Positions 20,304 to 30,600 of a stretch of 64,000 nucleotides of DNA are shown piece by piece. How positions within the stretch are numbered: the first letter of the stretch is position 1; the number at the start of each line of letters is the position of its first letter. This stretch comes from Huiozyma naganishii CBS 8797. Its lineage: Eukaryota; Ascomycota; Saccharomycetes; Saccharomycetales; Saccharomycetaceae. The stretch lies in contig NC_035923.1 of assembly GCF_000348985.1 (NCBI RefSeq), positions 1,240,001 to 1,304,000 on the forward strand, given 5' to 3'. The notes under the pieces are model-generated. The model worked only from the letters and a program-made list of their open reading frames with translations. It ran no database searches and was not told the DNA's origin. A program made the position numbers and the translations under genes.

Positions 20304-20318
20304 GAGGGTATTACCCTC
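20304..20318. promoter_or_regulatory. 15-bp palindrome GAGGGTATTACCCTC in CAR2 promoter
   Basis: Perfect 7+1+7 palindrome 92-106 bp upstream of the CAR2 start. The half-site TACCCTC resembles a Reb1 core or a dimeric zinc-cluster site. No known CAR2 regulator is assigned to it from sequence alone. Confidence 0.35.
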
Positions 20319-21211
20319 GCTGTGGGTTACTCTCTGGGGAGCGCAGGAGTGAAGGGCAGCCGACAGCGAGGCGCGGCGCGTGAACGGAAGGAGACAGCGA
20401 GGCGGGAGAGCACGTGACGGGTGGCGGTTTTGTGTTACCCGGAACGCCTTGCTTTCTTGCACAGTGAAGGATAAGCATAGCACTATTATCTATATACCTT
20501 CTGTACAGACCTTGCATTTCAAGTGCTACAGCAGTGCTGTCAATCGTAGATTATGGCTATCACTGGCTTTTACTTTCTAGAAATAAACACATTATTTACA
20601 ATTGCGATGCCGAGGTGCAACTGTAGAGGTTGATAATGTGAATCGAGTTATGATCGGCCGAGTCGAAGAGACCCTGTAGTTATAGCATCTCCAGCACGTA
20701 CTCAGCACTATCCTGTCACGCGCAGTCCCATGACGTACGGTCTGGGGTGGGTGCGTGGTCACGTGATAGCACCACGCTCGTACCCAGTGATATCCAAAAT
20801 ACACACAGTGAGTACTGCTGCTGTGAGGAGATGCTCTTTGCGTGCGTGATCTCAGCACGCAACCAGTATCAGCCTGTGCTCAGCGCTCAAAACGCAAGTC
20901 TCTGCACAGGAGGTGTACAGATAACAGTGTCCCGCATGCTCACTACGGTGGGTACCCCCAGGTCCACCAGCTTCAGCTTTCCAATGTACTGATCTACAAT
21001 GTTTATATTACTAAGTGAGTAACTGTGTGCTTGCTTTCTTCTAGTATCACACATTCTATGTTCTTGCCTTGTGTAGCACCGGGTGCCAGTCGTCTGTACC
21101 GTAGCTGGGGTAGCTGTACAGGTGGCGCCCAATTGAGTCACTCTGCACGGCGCCCATAACATCACTACCCACGGCACACCCAGGAAAACTGGCCGAGAAA
21201 AGGCCCGCTCC

Positions 21212-21227
21212 GTTGCTACCTGGCAAC
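21212..21227 (+). promoter_or_regulatory. Rfx1/Crt1 X-box upstream of DIF1
   Basis: GTTGCTA-CC-TGGCAAC is a near-perfect inverted repeat matching the RFX X-box (GTTGCYA-N0-3-TRGYAAC). It lies 62 bp upstream of the DIF1 start. In S. cerevisiae Crt1/Rfx1 represses RNR genes, HUG1 and DIF1 until DNA damage; conservation here is inferred from motif and position. Confidence 0.7.
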
Positions 21228-21288
21228 CGGTCGACAACTATGATGAGCCGTACCATCGCGGGTAGCAGCAGCAGTAGCGAGTACACCA

Positions 21289-21639
21289 ATGGCAGAGACT
21301 TACAGTAGAGACCTGCTCAGCACGGTCGGGATGCGTGTGAGGCAACAAGTGGACATGGGCCACGCGTGGGTGCCCCTGGGGGGCCATGCGGAGTCGCTGG
21401 ACCAGGCCACAAGTGCAAGATGCGTCGCTGGTGTTGTTGTTCCGCAGTTCAACGCCGCCGTGGTGCAGAGGCAGGAACAGTTGCAGCAGACAGTGCAGCA
21501 TGGGCGGCTGCAGCCGCCCATGCTCGCTGCAACGGGGCCCTGCGAGTCGAATTTGTCCACCTCGTGGGGGGGAGACGCCGAGGCGGAGGAAGCCGGTGGT
21601 GACGATCATGACCACACAAGGAAGAGACAGTGTCCATGA
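21289..21639 (+). CDS. DIF1: Dif1-like regulator of ribonucleotide reductase localisation
   Basis: A 116-residue small protein, recognised as the orthologue of YLR437C DIF1 (133 aa) in the Spd1/Dif1/Hug1/Sml1 group. The diagnostic stretch STVGMRVRQQVDMGHA corresponds to the Hug domain of Dif1, followed by VVVPQF and a later LQPPML. In S. cerevisiae Dif1 brings Rnr2-Rnr4 into the nucleus and is degraded on DNA damage. Position between CAR2 and ECM30, the strand (same as ECM30), and an upstream Rfx1-type X-box all agree. The middle and C-terminus diverge strongly and are Gln- and Asp/Glu-rich. A longer open frame on the opposite strand (21238-21645) is a Cys/His/Pro-rich shadow. Confidence 0.8.
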   Translation: MAETYSRDLLSTVGMRVRQQVDMGHAWVPLGGHAESLDQATSARCVAGVVVPQFNAAVVQRQEQLQQTVQHGRLQPPMLAATGPCESNLSTSWGGDAEAEEAGGDDHDHTRKRQCP

Positions 21640-21825
21640 TCCCACACAATCAATACCTTCTCTCCCCCCCCACCACCACCACCACCTCCAAACACATACT
21701 TACATACTCCGTACACTGTTTGTAAAACATGATATTTTTCTTACAGCGTGATTTCAACGTCTTCAACAGCGCAAGCGATAACAGAATCACAAAGACTTCT
21801 CCATCTTACCTGTGATAACCGGTCA

Positions 21826-24800
21826 ATGGGCAATTCAGACTCGAAACTGAGTGGGCCCTGCAGGGAACAACTTGGGAGACTCGCCGCACCACAACCAGAA
21901 CCAGCGTTCGTCCAAAATGAGGGACACGAATCCACAACCATCAACCCGTTCTACTTGGGGGTAGTCGCCGCCGCAGAGAGGGAGAGACTAGATCCAAGGG
22001 TGCTGAAGTACTGTGCTGTGAGGAACCCGACTAATTTCTCCAATTTCGTGCTCGTGAACGCAGCGATCGTCGTCGAGGCCACTAGGGGGAAGGAATTTTC
22101 CTCTGTGGTTAGGTCACTACGATTACTTCGCAATACCCTCCCGACGTACTTCCAACAACTGGCGGGTTCCCCCAGTGGAGATATCCTGTGGCTTGCTGAA
22201 GTGCCAGGCGGTGGCGAGGAGGGGTACGCCCCGCAACTCATCAATTCTCTCCTGGAACTAGCAATGTGCCCTGAGTTCACCTTGTCAGCACAGCAACTGT
22301 GGGAATGTGGGATCAATACACTCAATTCTCAACCACCAACACCACTCAATAACCCGCGCATTGACTCCCACAGACTAGAAATCGTTAATCTCTTGCTCGT
22401 GCTGGTGTCCCAGGATATATACACCCAGGGACCATCACAGAACAGGTACTGGCAGTACCTCACACAGGGGGCAAGGATCCCTGACGAGTTCCACATCTCC
22501 ATTGTCAACGTCGCGTGTGCCGGTGGCAGAAGTAGGGACCCTGATGCAGGGTCTGTCACGGAGCACGACACGCACGGAGACGGGTACTCGAGACAGCAGT
22601 ACGCTCAACTCCGCCAAGAACTCAGTAACTCGTGTTTACAACTCGTGAACGTGTTTCTACTCCCGGGGGGGGGACCACCACATTTCTACACGCAGTTTCT
22701 CCACACGGAACACGACCTGAAGTACTTTGTCTCAGCGTTCATCAAAGTGTTCAAGTGGGCAGTCAACAAAGCTATAGAAAACGAGACGAACTTGTTGCAA
22801 TTGTCCAGTGCGAAGGACCAAAGTTATCGCAATAAACCTTCACAGACGGACAACTCGCACCACCAACCACAACAACAGAAGGGCAGCACGGAGAACGGTA
22901 ACTCTTTGTCCCTCCCAGAGGTACACCCTCAACTGCCGCAGTTTCTACTACTTATTACAAACCTTCTGCCCTTGAACAAGCCCTTTGAAAACTACTTCGA
23001 GGATAAATTCGCAAACAAGTTCATGGTCTTCGCACTCTACTACATTAAATACTACGACCATATCCCACAGTACTCAGCTCAGCTTGTCCCCCTATGCTAC
23101 ACACTTATGCTCACGCTGTCAAGACAAAATTTGGTCAGGTATAAGTTACTCGCAAACTTCAACGGGAACTACTACACGAACAACCTACCAAACTTCTTCA
23201 AACTACCAAACTTCAACAACAGCATGAACACTTTAAACTTCAGAGACTTCCTCATAATACAATGGTCTCAACTGGCCACCCAGCTGATCAAAAGGAACCT
23301 TATCCCAAACAAGTTCATCACAGAGATCATCTACAACATCCTCCTCACAAACCTCGAGATCAACAAGGACAAAGATTTTTTGCCACCACTGTCCTCGACA
23401 AACAAAATCTCGGACACACTCTCGTACTCGGCAACCATCTCTTTGCTCAATTTACTCTCCAAGATGTCCTCCAAGTCCTACGTCTCCACTTTCGGTAACA
23501 ACCCAATTTACGTCAACGGAGCACAGTACTTCCCCTCGATACAATCTCTTTCGTCACCAGCTTGGAAACTGGATCAACTGGCACTTTTACTCCGCTCGCT
23601 CGCATGCTACATGGTGCTCTACTACAAACAGGCGGGGAACCTCATCTTCCTTCTTTCAAGACACCAAAACCTTCTCGCACAAGTCAGAGACTCCCTCAAC
23701 TACATCACAAGGCTCGGTAACGGCAACGTGAAAATAAACGAGTTCATATTCAACAGACCAAACGAACACCCATCTTTGACCATCCAGGAGGTCATACCGC
23801 ACCAGGACCACCAGGAGTACTCCAACAGTGATGATCTCGACGGGAACTACCTCGTCTTCGACAGCTCCAAGCTTGCCGAATCACAGGATGTGGACGAACA
23901 GGCAGAGTCCCTTTCATCCAACAGAGGGTCCATAGACGCACGCAGCAACTCAGAGTTGTCAACTACACAACAACAGCAATTGCAGCAGCAGCAGCAGAAT
24001 GCAGGGGCCAACACGTCGACAACGGGGCAGGACTCCAACAAGACGTTCGAGGTCTACGAGCACTCGGATTACGGGTACGATCTGTTCCTCGATAATGAGT
24101 ATCTGTACACGAGACTGAGAACGAAGTGGCCCACTGGCTTGACGGAAACGTCGAAACTGAAGGCGCCCAAGGGAGTCAGCTTCATAAACCAGTGGACGGG
24201 GGCGCCCTCGTTACGGCTACTCATACGAATCACAAAATTGTTCTCGGCAGAGTTCCCACAAATATCTGCAACGACAAAGAATGCGGACTACGCGGAGTTG
24301 ATGAATCAGTTCATGCAGTATGAGGATACTTTCCATAAGAGAATCGCTCCCTATCTGACCGCTTTCCTACAGCAACAATACCAAGTGAAACCTATAGAAT
24401 TCCCACTCGAACCAGGCGTGTACCACCGGTGGCTCCACAGACTGTGCTGGTCGAACATCTTCAACATGCATTCGTGGCCCTACACTAACAAAGTTGGGGA
24501 CTCCGTCGCGCCAGACACAGCTGCACTCAGTAATCCAAATGCACTGAGCGAGAGTAAGACGGCATCCCCGCTCTTGCCCTCTCTCGAGAGGTGGGCCTCC
24601 AATGGATCCAACTTGACCAGAACGCAGAGCAACGGATCGTCGATCCTCAATTACTTCACTCAGGACAACAACAATAACACGGAGTCGTACAACACTTCTG
24701 TCACTCAGACGGGTCCCAACAGCAATAACGGCAACAACAACAATAACACTAATGACGCTAAGAATCACTCTAGGGATGGAGACTCATCGTACTCGTTTCT

Positions 24801-25179
24801 ACGGTTCCCCTGGGGTGGATTTAACAGACATCACGGTACGGAGAGTCCTATCAAAGAGGGTGAGGAGTCGGAGTACGGCACCGCTGCTATTGAGAACGTG
24901 CCGCAGAACTCGCAGGGGAACTTCACCATCGATATGAACCTCGTAAAGGAGAACCTTTGGGCAGGCACAGACGTCAAGTTGTTCCCTTTGAGGAGGGACG
25001 AAAGAGAGGAATTTTCATTCATGGACATGACGTCTTCGTTGTTCCGCAAACTGCGCCTGTCGAGCGGGAGCTCCTTGGAATCGACGCCGCCGCAATCGCA
25101 GAGCCCTCAGCAACAGAATGGCAGACAGTACAATCAACCATTGAGTATCCCCCTGTCCGCGGCAAGACGGTTCTACTGA
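21826..25179 (+). CDS. ECM30: Ecm30, HID1-family trafficking protein
   Basis: 1117 residues (about 1270 in S. cerevisiae, YLR436C). Member of the HID1/DYM-like family of peripheral Golgi proteins; yeast Ecm30 is implicated in cell wall biogenesis and permease sorting. The ATG at 21826 gives MGNSDSKLS, a Gly2 myristoylation signal also found in yeast Ecm30 and animal Hid1. The upstream extension of the frame has no other ATG. Conserved HID1-type blocks include NPTNFSNFVLVNAAIVV, LLLITNLLPLN and FFKLPNFNNSMNTLNFRDFL. Two low-complexity inserts are a Gln tract at about residues 735-745 and an Asn-rich tract at about 960-980. The Ser/Gln-rich C-terminus is poorly conserved. Confidence 0.9.
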   Translation: MGNSDSKLSGPCREQLGRLAAPQPEPAFVQNEGHESTTINPFYLGVVAAAERERLDPRVLKYCAVRNPTNFSNFVLVNAAIVVEATRGKEFSSVVRSLRLLRNTLPTYFQQLAGSPSGDILWLAEVPGGGEEGYAPQLINSLLELAMCPEFTLSAQQLWECGINTLNSQPPTPLNNPRIDSHRLEIVNLLLVLVSQDIYTQGPSQNRYWQYLTQGARIPDEFHISIVNVACAGGRSRDPDAGSVTEHDTHGDGYSRQQYAQLRQELSNSCLQLVNVFLLPGGGPPHFYTQFLHTEHDLKYFVSAFIKVFKWAVNKAIENETNLLQLSSAKDQSYRNKPSQTDNSHHQPQQQKGSTENGNSLSLPEVHPQLPQFLLLITNLLPLNKPFENYFEDKFANKFMVFALYYIKYYDHIPQYSAQLVPLCYTLMLTLSRQNLVRYKLLANFNGNYYTNNLPNFFKLPNFNNSMNTLNFRDFLIIQWSQLATQLIKRNLIPNKFITEIIYNILLTNLEINKDKDFLPPLSSTNKISDTLSYSATISLLNLLSKMSSKSYVSTFGNNPIYVNGAQYFPSIQSLSSPAWKLDQLALLLRSLACYMVLYYKQAGNLIFLLSRHQNLLAQVRDSLNYITRLGNGNVKINEFIFNRPNEHPSLTIQEVIPHQDHQEYSNSDDLDGNYLVFDSSKLAESQDVDEQAESLSSNRGSIDARSNSELSTTQQQQLQQQQQNAGANTSTTGQDSNKTFEVYEHSDYGYDLFLDNEYLYTRLRTKWPTGLTETSKLKAPKGVSFINQWTGAPSLRLLIRITKLFSAEFPQISATTKNADYAELMNQFMQYEDTFHKRIAPYLTAFLQQQYQVKPIEFPLEPGVYHRWLHRLCWSNIFNMHSWPYTNKVGDSVAPDTAALSNPNALSESKTASPLLPSLERWASNGSNLTRTQSNGSSILNYFTQDNNNNTESYNTSVTQTGPNSNNGNNNNNTNDAKNHSRDGDSSYSFLRFPWGGFNRHHGTESPIKEGEESEYGTAAIENVPQNSQGNFTIDMNLVKENLWAGTDVKLFPLRRDEREEFSFMDMTSSLFRKLRLSSGSSLESTPPQSQSPQQQNGRQYNQPLSIPLSAARRFY

Positions 25180-25394
25180 GGAGTTGGAGGAGGACTGTCG
25201 GGCTTAGCGAATGATCACAAACGACTAGAGCAATGATAATGATTAATGTATAGATATAAATATATATGGATATACACTTACTATACTATATTACAGGGTA
25301 TTCGGTTTATAATGTGTTTGGTAGATACGCAAGTATCAATGATGCCTCCTAGCTCTATGCGCAGAGTGAATGGACCGCTGACGATCTATTAATA

Positions 25395-26024
25395 CTAATG
25401 CCTTCTCTTACCTTTCTTTTGAACCAACTCGAACCCATCATCGTCGACAACGGGTTCCGGCGCGGTGGTAAGTTCAGGAATGCCCGCATTTGCCTCCATT
25501 TCTCCATCCATACCCATGTCCTCGTCCTCATCGTCCTCGTCCTCATCCCCCTCGTCGTCAGTGCCGCTGACCTCGTTAATCTGAACGTATCTCGTCGTGT
25601 CTACACCTCTCCGTTGCTTCTCCATCCATTTCCCGTACAATTTCTCCACGGTGTTGAAGTTCAGTTGTCTGCACTCGTCATACAGCTTCAACATCCCCAG
25701 GGCGATCATCTGCGCGGACCCGTCGTCCACATGCGTGTCGAACTCGTCGAACATGGCGTACAGCAACGTTTCCTCGAGCACCGCCGAGTCCAGCGTCTTG
25801 TTCTCCTTGAACAGGTCCACCACCACAGAAGTGATCCAGTCCCTCTTGTCCGCAGACTCTGGGCCACCCCACTGGTTCACCACAGCGATGTCCAGCGAGT
25901 CCCAGCCGTGAACCAGCATGGACAACCCGAGTTCAAACCGCGCCTGCTGCTTCTCGTCACCGAACAAAAGACTGTTCTGTCCCTGGTCGCATTCAATCAC
26001 CGCATACTGATCTGTACTAGACAT
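25395..26024 (-). CDS. TSR2: Tsr2, ribosomal protein S26 (eS26) escortin
   Basis: 209 residues (205 in S. cerevisiae, YLR435W). Tsr2 extracts Rps26 from its importin and delivers it to pre-40S particles; its loss impairs 20S pre-rRNA processing. Conserved text includes FGDEKQQARFELGLSMLVH, WGGPESADKRDWI and EETLLYAMFDEFDTHVDD. A strongly acidic Asp/Glu tail (about 155-180) precedes the conserved end VVDDDGFELVQKKGKRRH. The start MSSTDQ at 26024 aligns with the yeast protein; the frame extends 11 codons further but without homology. A PAC/RRPE pair lies immediately upstream. Confidence 0.95.
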   Translation of the reverse strand: MSSTDQYAVIECDQGQNSLLFGDEKQQARFELGLSMLVHGWDSLDIAVVNQWGGPESADKRDWITSVVVDLFKENKTLDSAVLEETLLYAMFDEFDTHVDDGSAQMIALGMLKLYDECRQLNFNTVEKLYGKWMEKQRRGVDTTRYVQINEVSGTDDEGDEDEDDEDEDMGMDGEMEANAGIPELTTAPEPVVDDDGFELVQKKGKRRH

Positions 26025-26067
26025 TCTCAAATGATTTGATACCAGTAAGTCGTTCAATCCAAGCGAT

Positions 26068-26120
26068 GCGATGAGCTAACTATTCATCGATGCTCTTGTT
26101 TAAGCATCAAAAATTTTTCA
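26068..26120. promoter_or_regulatory. PAC and RRPE elements, TSR2 promoter
   Basis: GCGATGAGCT at 26068-26077 is a full PAC match. AAAAATTTTTCA at 26109-26120 is a full RRPE match (Stb3 site). This pairing is characteristic of yeast ribosome-biogenesis promoters. The elements are 44-96 bp upstream of TSR2 and lie in the 154-bp space shared with ATG23. Confidence 0.7.
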
Positions 26121-26178
26121 GTATAAAGACGGTCGAAGAGGAACCCCAGACGCAGGAGGGCATCGCGATCTTGCTGCG

Positions 26179-27555
26179 ATGGGATCTGTTGCTGTCGGTG
26201 TGGCACCCGGTCGTATGCGTCTTGACGAGGTGCTCGAGCAGCAGCAGAGTGTAGAGGCGCAGTTTGAATACCTGGTGGAGGTTCATGGGAAAGTGCTGCT
26301 GGGTGAGGAGAATAAGGGAGTTGGATCATGGAATTTGGATGAGGTCCGCAGGGATCTCTCGGTCTGTTTGAACGATTTTTGTATACTCAATGACCTCTTG
26401 GTGGCGCACGATGGTGAGTTGAAGGGTCAGATTGGGTTATTGGAGGAGTCCCGTGTGGTGGTTGCAAAGTCGTTAGAGAGACATTCGAAGTTGGTCTCTG
26501 AGAGGCAGAGTTGGAGTTCTACTTTGCAACTGGACCCTGCGGGTCCACCAATTGATTCTACCTCGCATAACATTTTGATAAGTACAAGATACAGGACATA
26601 TTTGGACCAATACATTGAACTGGTCGGTGTGACTGATACTTCGCTGGCACCAAAAGATTCCCTCTCAGCAGACGAGAGGGGGTCGACTGATGACAGAAAG
26701 ATTGCCAATTCTTTGCAACTTTTAACCAAATCGCATGAAAGTATTCAACAGGAAATTGCACAGCTGAGTTCGCTCGTGAACGAGCTCAAGAAGGATAATT
26801 CCTTTATTGAAAGGGAAATAGCCTCCAAGCAGCACAGAATACAGTTTGAATTGCAAAGGCTTGATGAGGCGTTGTTGCAAACAGAAAAAGAGATTAAGTT
26901 GATTTTATCAGATGCAGGATTAAAACTACCAAGACACGAAGATCACTCAATCACGCAGAGACTGTTCAATTTCAAACTGGACGAAGACGCCGATAGAAAG
27001 GTCAAAGATGATAAAGAGCTGGATGACGACATAATTCAGCATGCACCAGCATTTATCGACGTAAGATTGAACGCTACTAAAAACCCATTGGCCAGCGAGA
27101 AAGATAAATCTTTGAAAGTGGTAACTGACAGAGACATATGGGCCGATTGTGTCAACGCTGTACAAAATCTTGAAGCAGATCTCTCGAGGTCACTAGCACA
27201 AAACCGAGAAATATCATCAAACGATATGATAATCAAGATAGGGGAAACCACGCATTACCTCGAATCGTTATTGAATTCAGTGTATAGTTCACAGGTCAGC
27301 ATATTAATCACGCAGGAGAAGGAAACGTTGGAGAGGGCCTGCCTAGAGCTTGACGCTACCGCACCTGTTAAAAGCGATTTCACGACTTCAAAACCGACAA
27401 ATATTCCAAACAATAAATCAGAGCTTGACAAATCGGTCTCCAGAGCAAATCCATCGCATTTTATCGCAAATAAATCACCACCTAAGATAGGCATCCCTGA
27501 TAGCAAGCCAGTTCTCTCCGTCACCCATAATTATGATCTCAAAAAGAAAGATTGA
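26179..27555 (+). CDS. ATG23: Autophagy/Cvt protein Atg23
   Basis: 458 residues (453 in S. cerevisiae, YLR431C). Peripheral membrane coiled-coil protein that cooperates with Atg9 and Atg27 to supply membrane to the phagophore in the Cvt pathway and autophagy. It is identified from overall length, predicted coiled coils (about residues 15-130 and 175-245), and synteny beside SEN1. The alternative start at 26215 (MRLDEVLEQQQ) aligns better with the yeast N-terminus MELNQVLEKQE, so the first 12 codons may be untranslated leader. The C-terminal third is Lys/Ser-rich and weakly conserved. Convergent with SEN1. Confidence 0.83.
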   Translation: MGSVAVGVAPGRMRLDEVLEQQQSVEAQFEYLVEVHGKVLLGEENKGVGSWNLDEVRRDLSVCLNDFCILNDLLVAHDGELKGQIGLLEESRVVVAKSLERHSKLVSERQSWSSTLQLDPAGPPIDSTSHNILISTRYRTYLDQYIELVGVTDTSLAPKDSLSADERGSTDDRKIANSLQLLTKSHESIQQEIAQLSSLVNELKKDNSFIEREIASKQHRIQFELQRLDEALLQTEKEIKLILSDAGLKLPRHEDHSITQRLFNFKLDEDADRKVKDDKELDDDIIQHAPAFIDVRLNATKNPLASEKDKSLKVVTDRDIWADCVNAVQNLEADLSRSLAQNREISSNDMIIKIGETTHYLESLLNSVYSSQVSILITQEKETLERACLELDATAPVKSDFTTSKPTNIPNNKSELDKSVSRANPSHFIANKSPPKIGIPDSKPVLSVTHNYDLKKKD

Positions 27556-27684
27556 CGTCGCCTTATAAATATATATATTGCCGGACGCTGGTATACAGCT
27601 GCTAAATATTCCCCCATCCTTTACTAATGAATGCAACGTTATTATTTATTATTAGATACTTAACTTCAAAAGACACATATCAAC

Positions 27685-30600
27685 TTAGAAAGGTCTCTTT
27701 CTCTTGGGGATAAACATGCTAGACGAATTGGCCTTTGGTCCACGTCTGCCCGGCGGTTTGCCCATTGCTGGATTACGTTGTGGGTGAGGTTGTTTGGGGC
27801 CGGTTGGTAGGCTTACGGTTTGGGGTCCCAGCTGAATCTTAAATGCAGCAGCAGCTAGCGTAGATGGTGGAGCACTGTTGTGATCTGTAAGTGTCACTAA
27901 CGGTTCAGTGTTCTCGCTGGATTGTTGATGGTTTGTTTTCTTGTCTGTTTGAACAACGACAGCAGGCTTCGGAATGTATTCGTCATTGTCCGGCAAAGTG
28001 ATTATATTCTCATTTGAAAATGAGGCTAAGTCTTTGTCAGTTGTTTTGGGGATAGTTTTCGGTTTTGCTGTGTTTGGTACATTATTATCAGATTCGTGCG
28101 TTGGTTTGGTGGTTTTCCCAACAGTACCAGAAGATTTTTTAACATCTCTAATAGCAGGATTCGCTCTTTCAATTGATGAGGGCCCTATCGTGGGTATATA
28201 GTCATCGTTATCTTTCGTTGGAGCGTGATCTGTCACTAGATTTCTTTTTGTTTCTTGATCCTCTTTCATACTTTTGTATATGCTGGACGTCGGTTTGGGC
28301 AAGTCTTTTGAAGGTATCAAGCTTTTGTACTCCTCGACATTTGGAATGGAGGTCGGCGTCTCAGAAAATGTGATGTGTTTGACCGCTTTCCTTTCTCTCT
28401 TCTTCTTTTCTTTACTGGCTTCGTCGTTGATGTAGAGATTTTTCGGTAAACTATCACTCAAAGATGGTGCACCAAATATAGAAGATTTTTTCTTGGTTCC
28501 GGTGGCAGTATTTAATGTATCAGATTTCTTCGCAGTTTTGGAGCTTTCCCGTTTTTCCTTTTTACTTTTCTTCAACTTCTTACTTTTCTGCTCCAAACTC
28601 TGTTCGCCCTCTGGACCTTTCTCTTTCTTTTGGGTCACAACATCAGGTTTAGCATCCGACTGCAGTTTCCTTTTTCTTGTTGTCTCTTTTACTTCCATCG
28701 GATCATAGCTATCGGTTTCTTCTGCAGAAAAACGTCTCAAAGCCGATTGTACCACAGTTTTATTTGTCGGGTTTTCAAAGAGAAAGTTTGGACCGATCAT
28801 TTCTATCATATTCCGATTTCTTGCGTCTTCGATTAGGTTTCTCCAAAGCTTGTTCTTAACCAGGGACCTTTGATGTCCTAATATCCACATACTTGTCTTA
28901 GCTCTGGTAAATGCAACATTCATACGCCTGAAATCCTTCAAAAACCCAACGCTAGATTTTGTGTCATCAGCTCTAACACAAGATATAATAATAATCTCCT
29001 TCTCTTGGCCTTGAAAACCATCGATGGTGTTGAAATCGATGTATTTGGTGATGGAACCACCAAACTGTCTAGTAAACTCTCTTCTCATCCTCAACATTTG
29101 CTCCCTATAAGGCGAAATTATACCAATCTTTCCGGTAAAATTCACTGTGTTATCAAACTTTTTGAATAAATGATCAATCAGCTTCAACGCGGCCCTAACC
29201 TCCTCAGCGTTTGTGAAAGACATGCTTTTGAGGTTTTGTTCCTGCCTTCCCATAGCTATATCAAAGAACTTATACGGTGACAGAGGAGGACAAGAATGCC
29301 ACGGCCTCTTGTTTATCTCTTCCATACCAGGACCGTCAGTTAGCTTTCCGTCATAAAATTCTTTGGAAGGGAAACTGCTAATATCGGGATGCATACGGTA
29401 TTGGACATTTAGCAAGTACGGTTGAGAGTTTTTCTCCATCCTGACAAATAAAGATTGATTGTATTTGAAGTTGCTGGCAGCACCAGATAACACAGTTGGC
29501 GGCAACTGATTTGGATCACCAACCATAATACAACGTTTACCACCATACCTCAGTGGGATAATGGCAGATAACTCTGTACACTGACATGCCTCATCAATGA
29601 TTACCGTATCAAATGTAATACCCAAGGTGGCGAGAACATCATGAGCAGATCCTGACAGGGTAGAACAGATGATATTACTATTTGCAAGGATTTGGACCTG
29701 AGCATTTCTTCTGTGAAGATCCCTGCTTCTATAATTAACAGAGTTCTTTTCCCTGATCTCATCCCGCTGTTTACCAAGTTCGTTGATCTCTTTGCTCAGT
29801 TCTCTGATTTCTAATTGCAGTTTTGTGATGTCCTCTGATGACAGTTTACTAACTGGAGATCCATCTTCCGCATTCAATTGATCTCTGAGCTGTCTTCTTT
29901 TGGTAACGGCGTTGTTAAATTTGCGATCCAATTCGGAGTTTTGAGTAAATTCGTAACTGTTTTGAGAAAGTCTTCTTTCAACTAGTTCCTCAAGAGTCAA
30001 GTCCTTGATAGCAACATTTACGACATCAGACCGCCCAATTCTAACCAAATTAGGTTGGAACAGCTTCCCATGCGCATCATAGACACCACTTTTCAGTCTC
30101 AAACAGATTTCATCAACAGCAGCATTACTAGGCGCGCAAATCAAAATTTTTTGCTTCTTTAGTTGCTGTTCCAGTGATAAAGTTGCCTTCTCCCCCGGAA
30201 TCTTGATAACATTGGATGGAGCTGTCCTTCTTGTTGATAAAAAGTATCCTATGATTCCCAAAATAGTTTTTGTTTTACCGGTACCTGGAGGACCCTGGAT
30301 AAGAGAAAACCCATCTTTAATTACGGTATTCACAATGGCTTCCGCTTGGGATTTGTTTAGCTTGTAGTTATTTTTCACAACCTCAATTTCCTCTGGGGAT
30401 AACGAGTATGCTGGAGGTGGTTTTGCCAGTAAGATTTGGTCAACCAAGTCGTAATACTCCAGCCCTTCTAGAGTTTGATATTCTCTCTCTACAGTAGTCA
30501 TCTGCATGACTTTCACGGCATGAATTTCGGAACGTAAAACTAAGAATTTTGAGAAGTGATGATTACGATGGATTCTGAGAGTGAGATCAACAGCATTGCC

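Larger units (their letters stand above)
20213..21288. other. CAR2/DIF1 divergent intergenic region
   Basis: About 1.1 kb without a supported gene. It holds the CAR2 palindrome (20304-20318), an E-box TCACGTG at about 20759, a Gcn4-type TGAGTCA at 21134-21140 and the Rfx1-type X-box at 21212-21227. Several short frames on both strands show no similarity to anything recognised. Confidence 0.7.

Noticed and set aside
21238..21645. 135-codon frame antisense to DIF1
   Set aside because: Its composition is Cys/His/Pro-rich with no similarity; the opposite strand carries the Dif1 signature, synteny and an X-box.
25398..26039. 213-codon frame antisense across the whole of TSR2
   Set aside because: It mirrors the TSR2 coding sequence and its translation is Val/Leu/His-rich without recognisable motifs; TSR2 itself is unambiguous.
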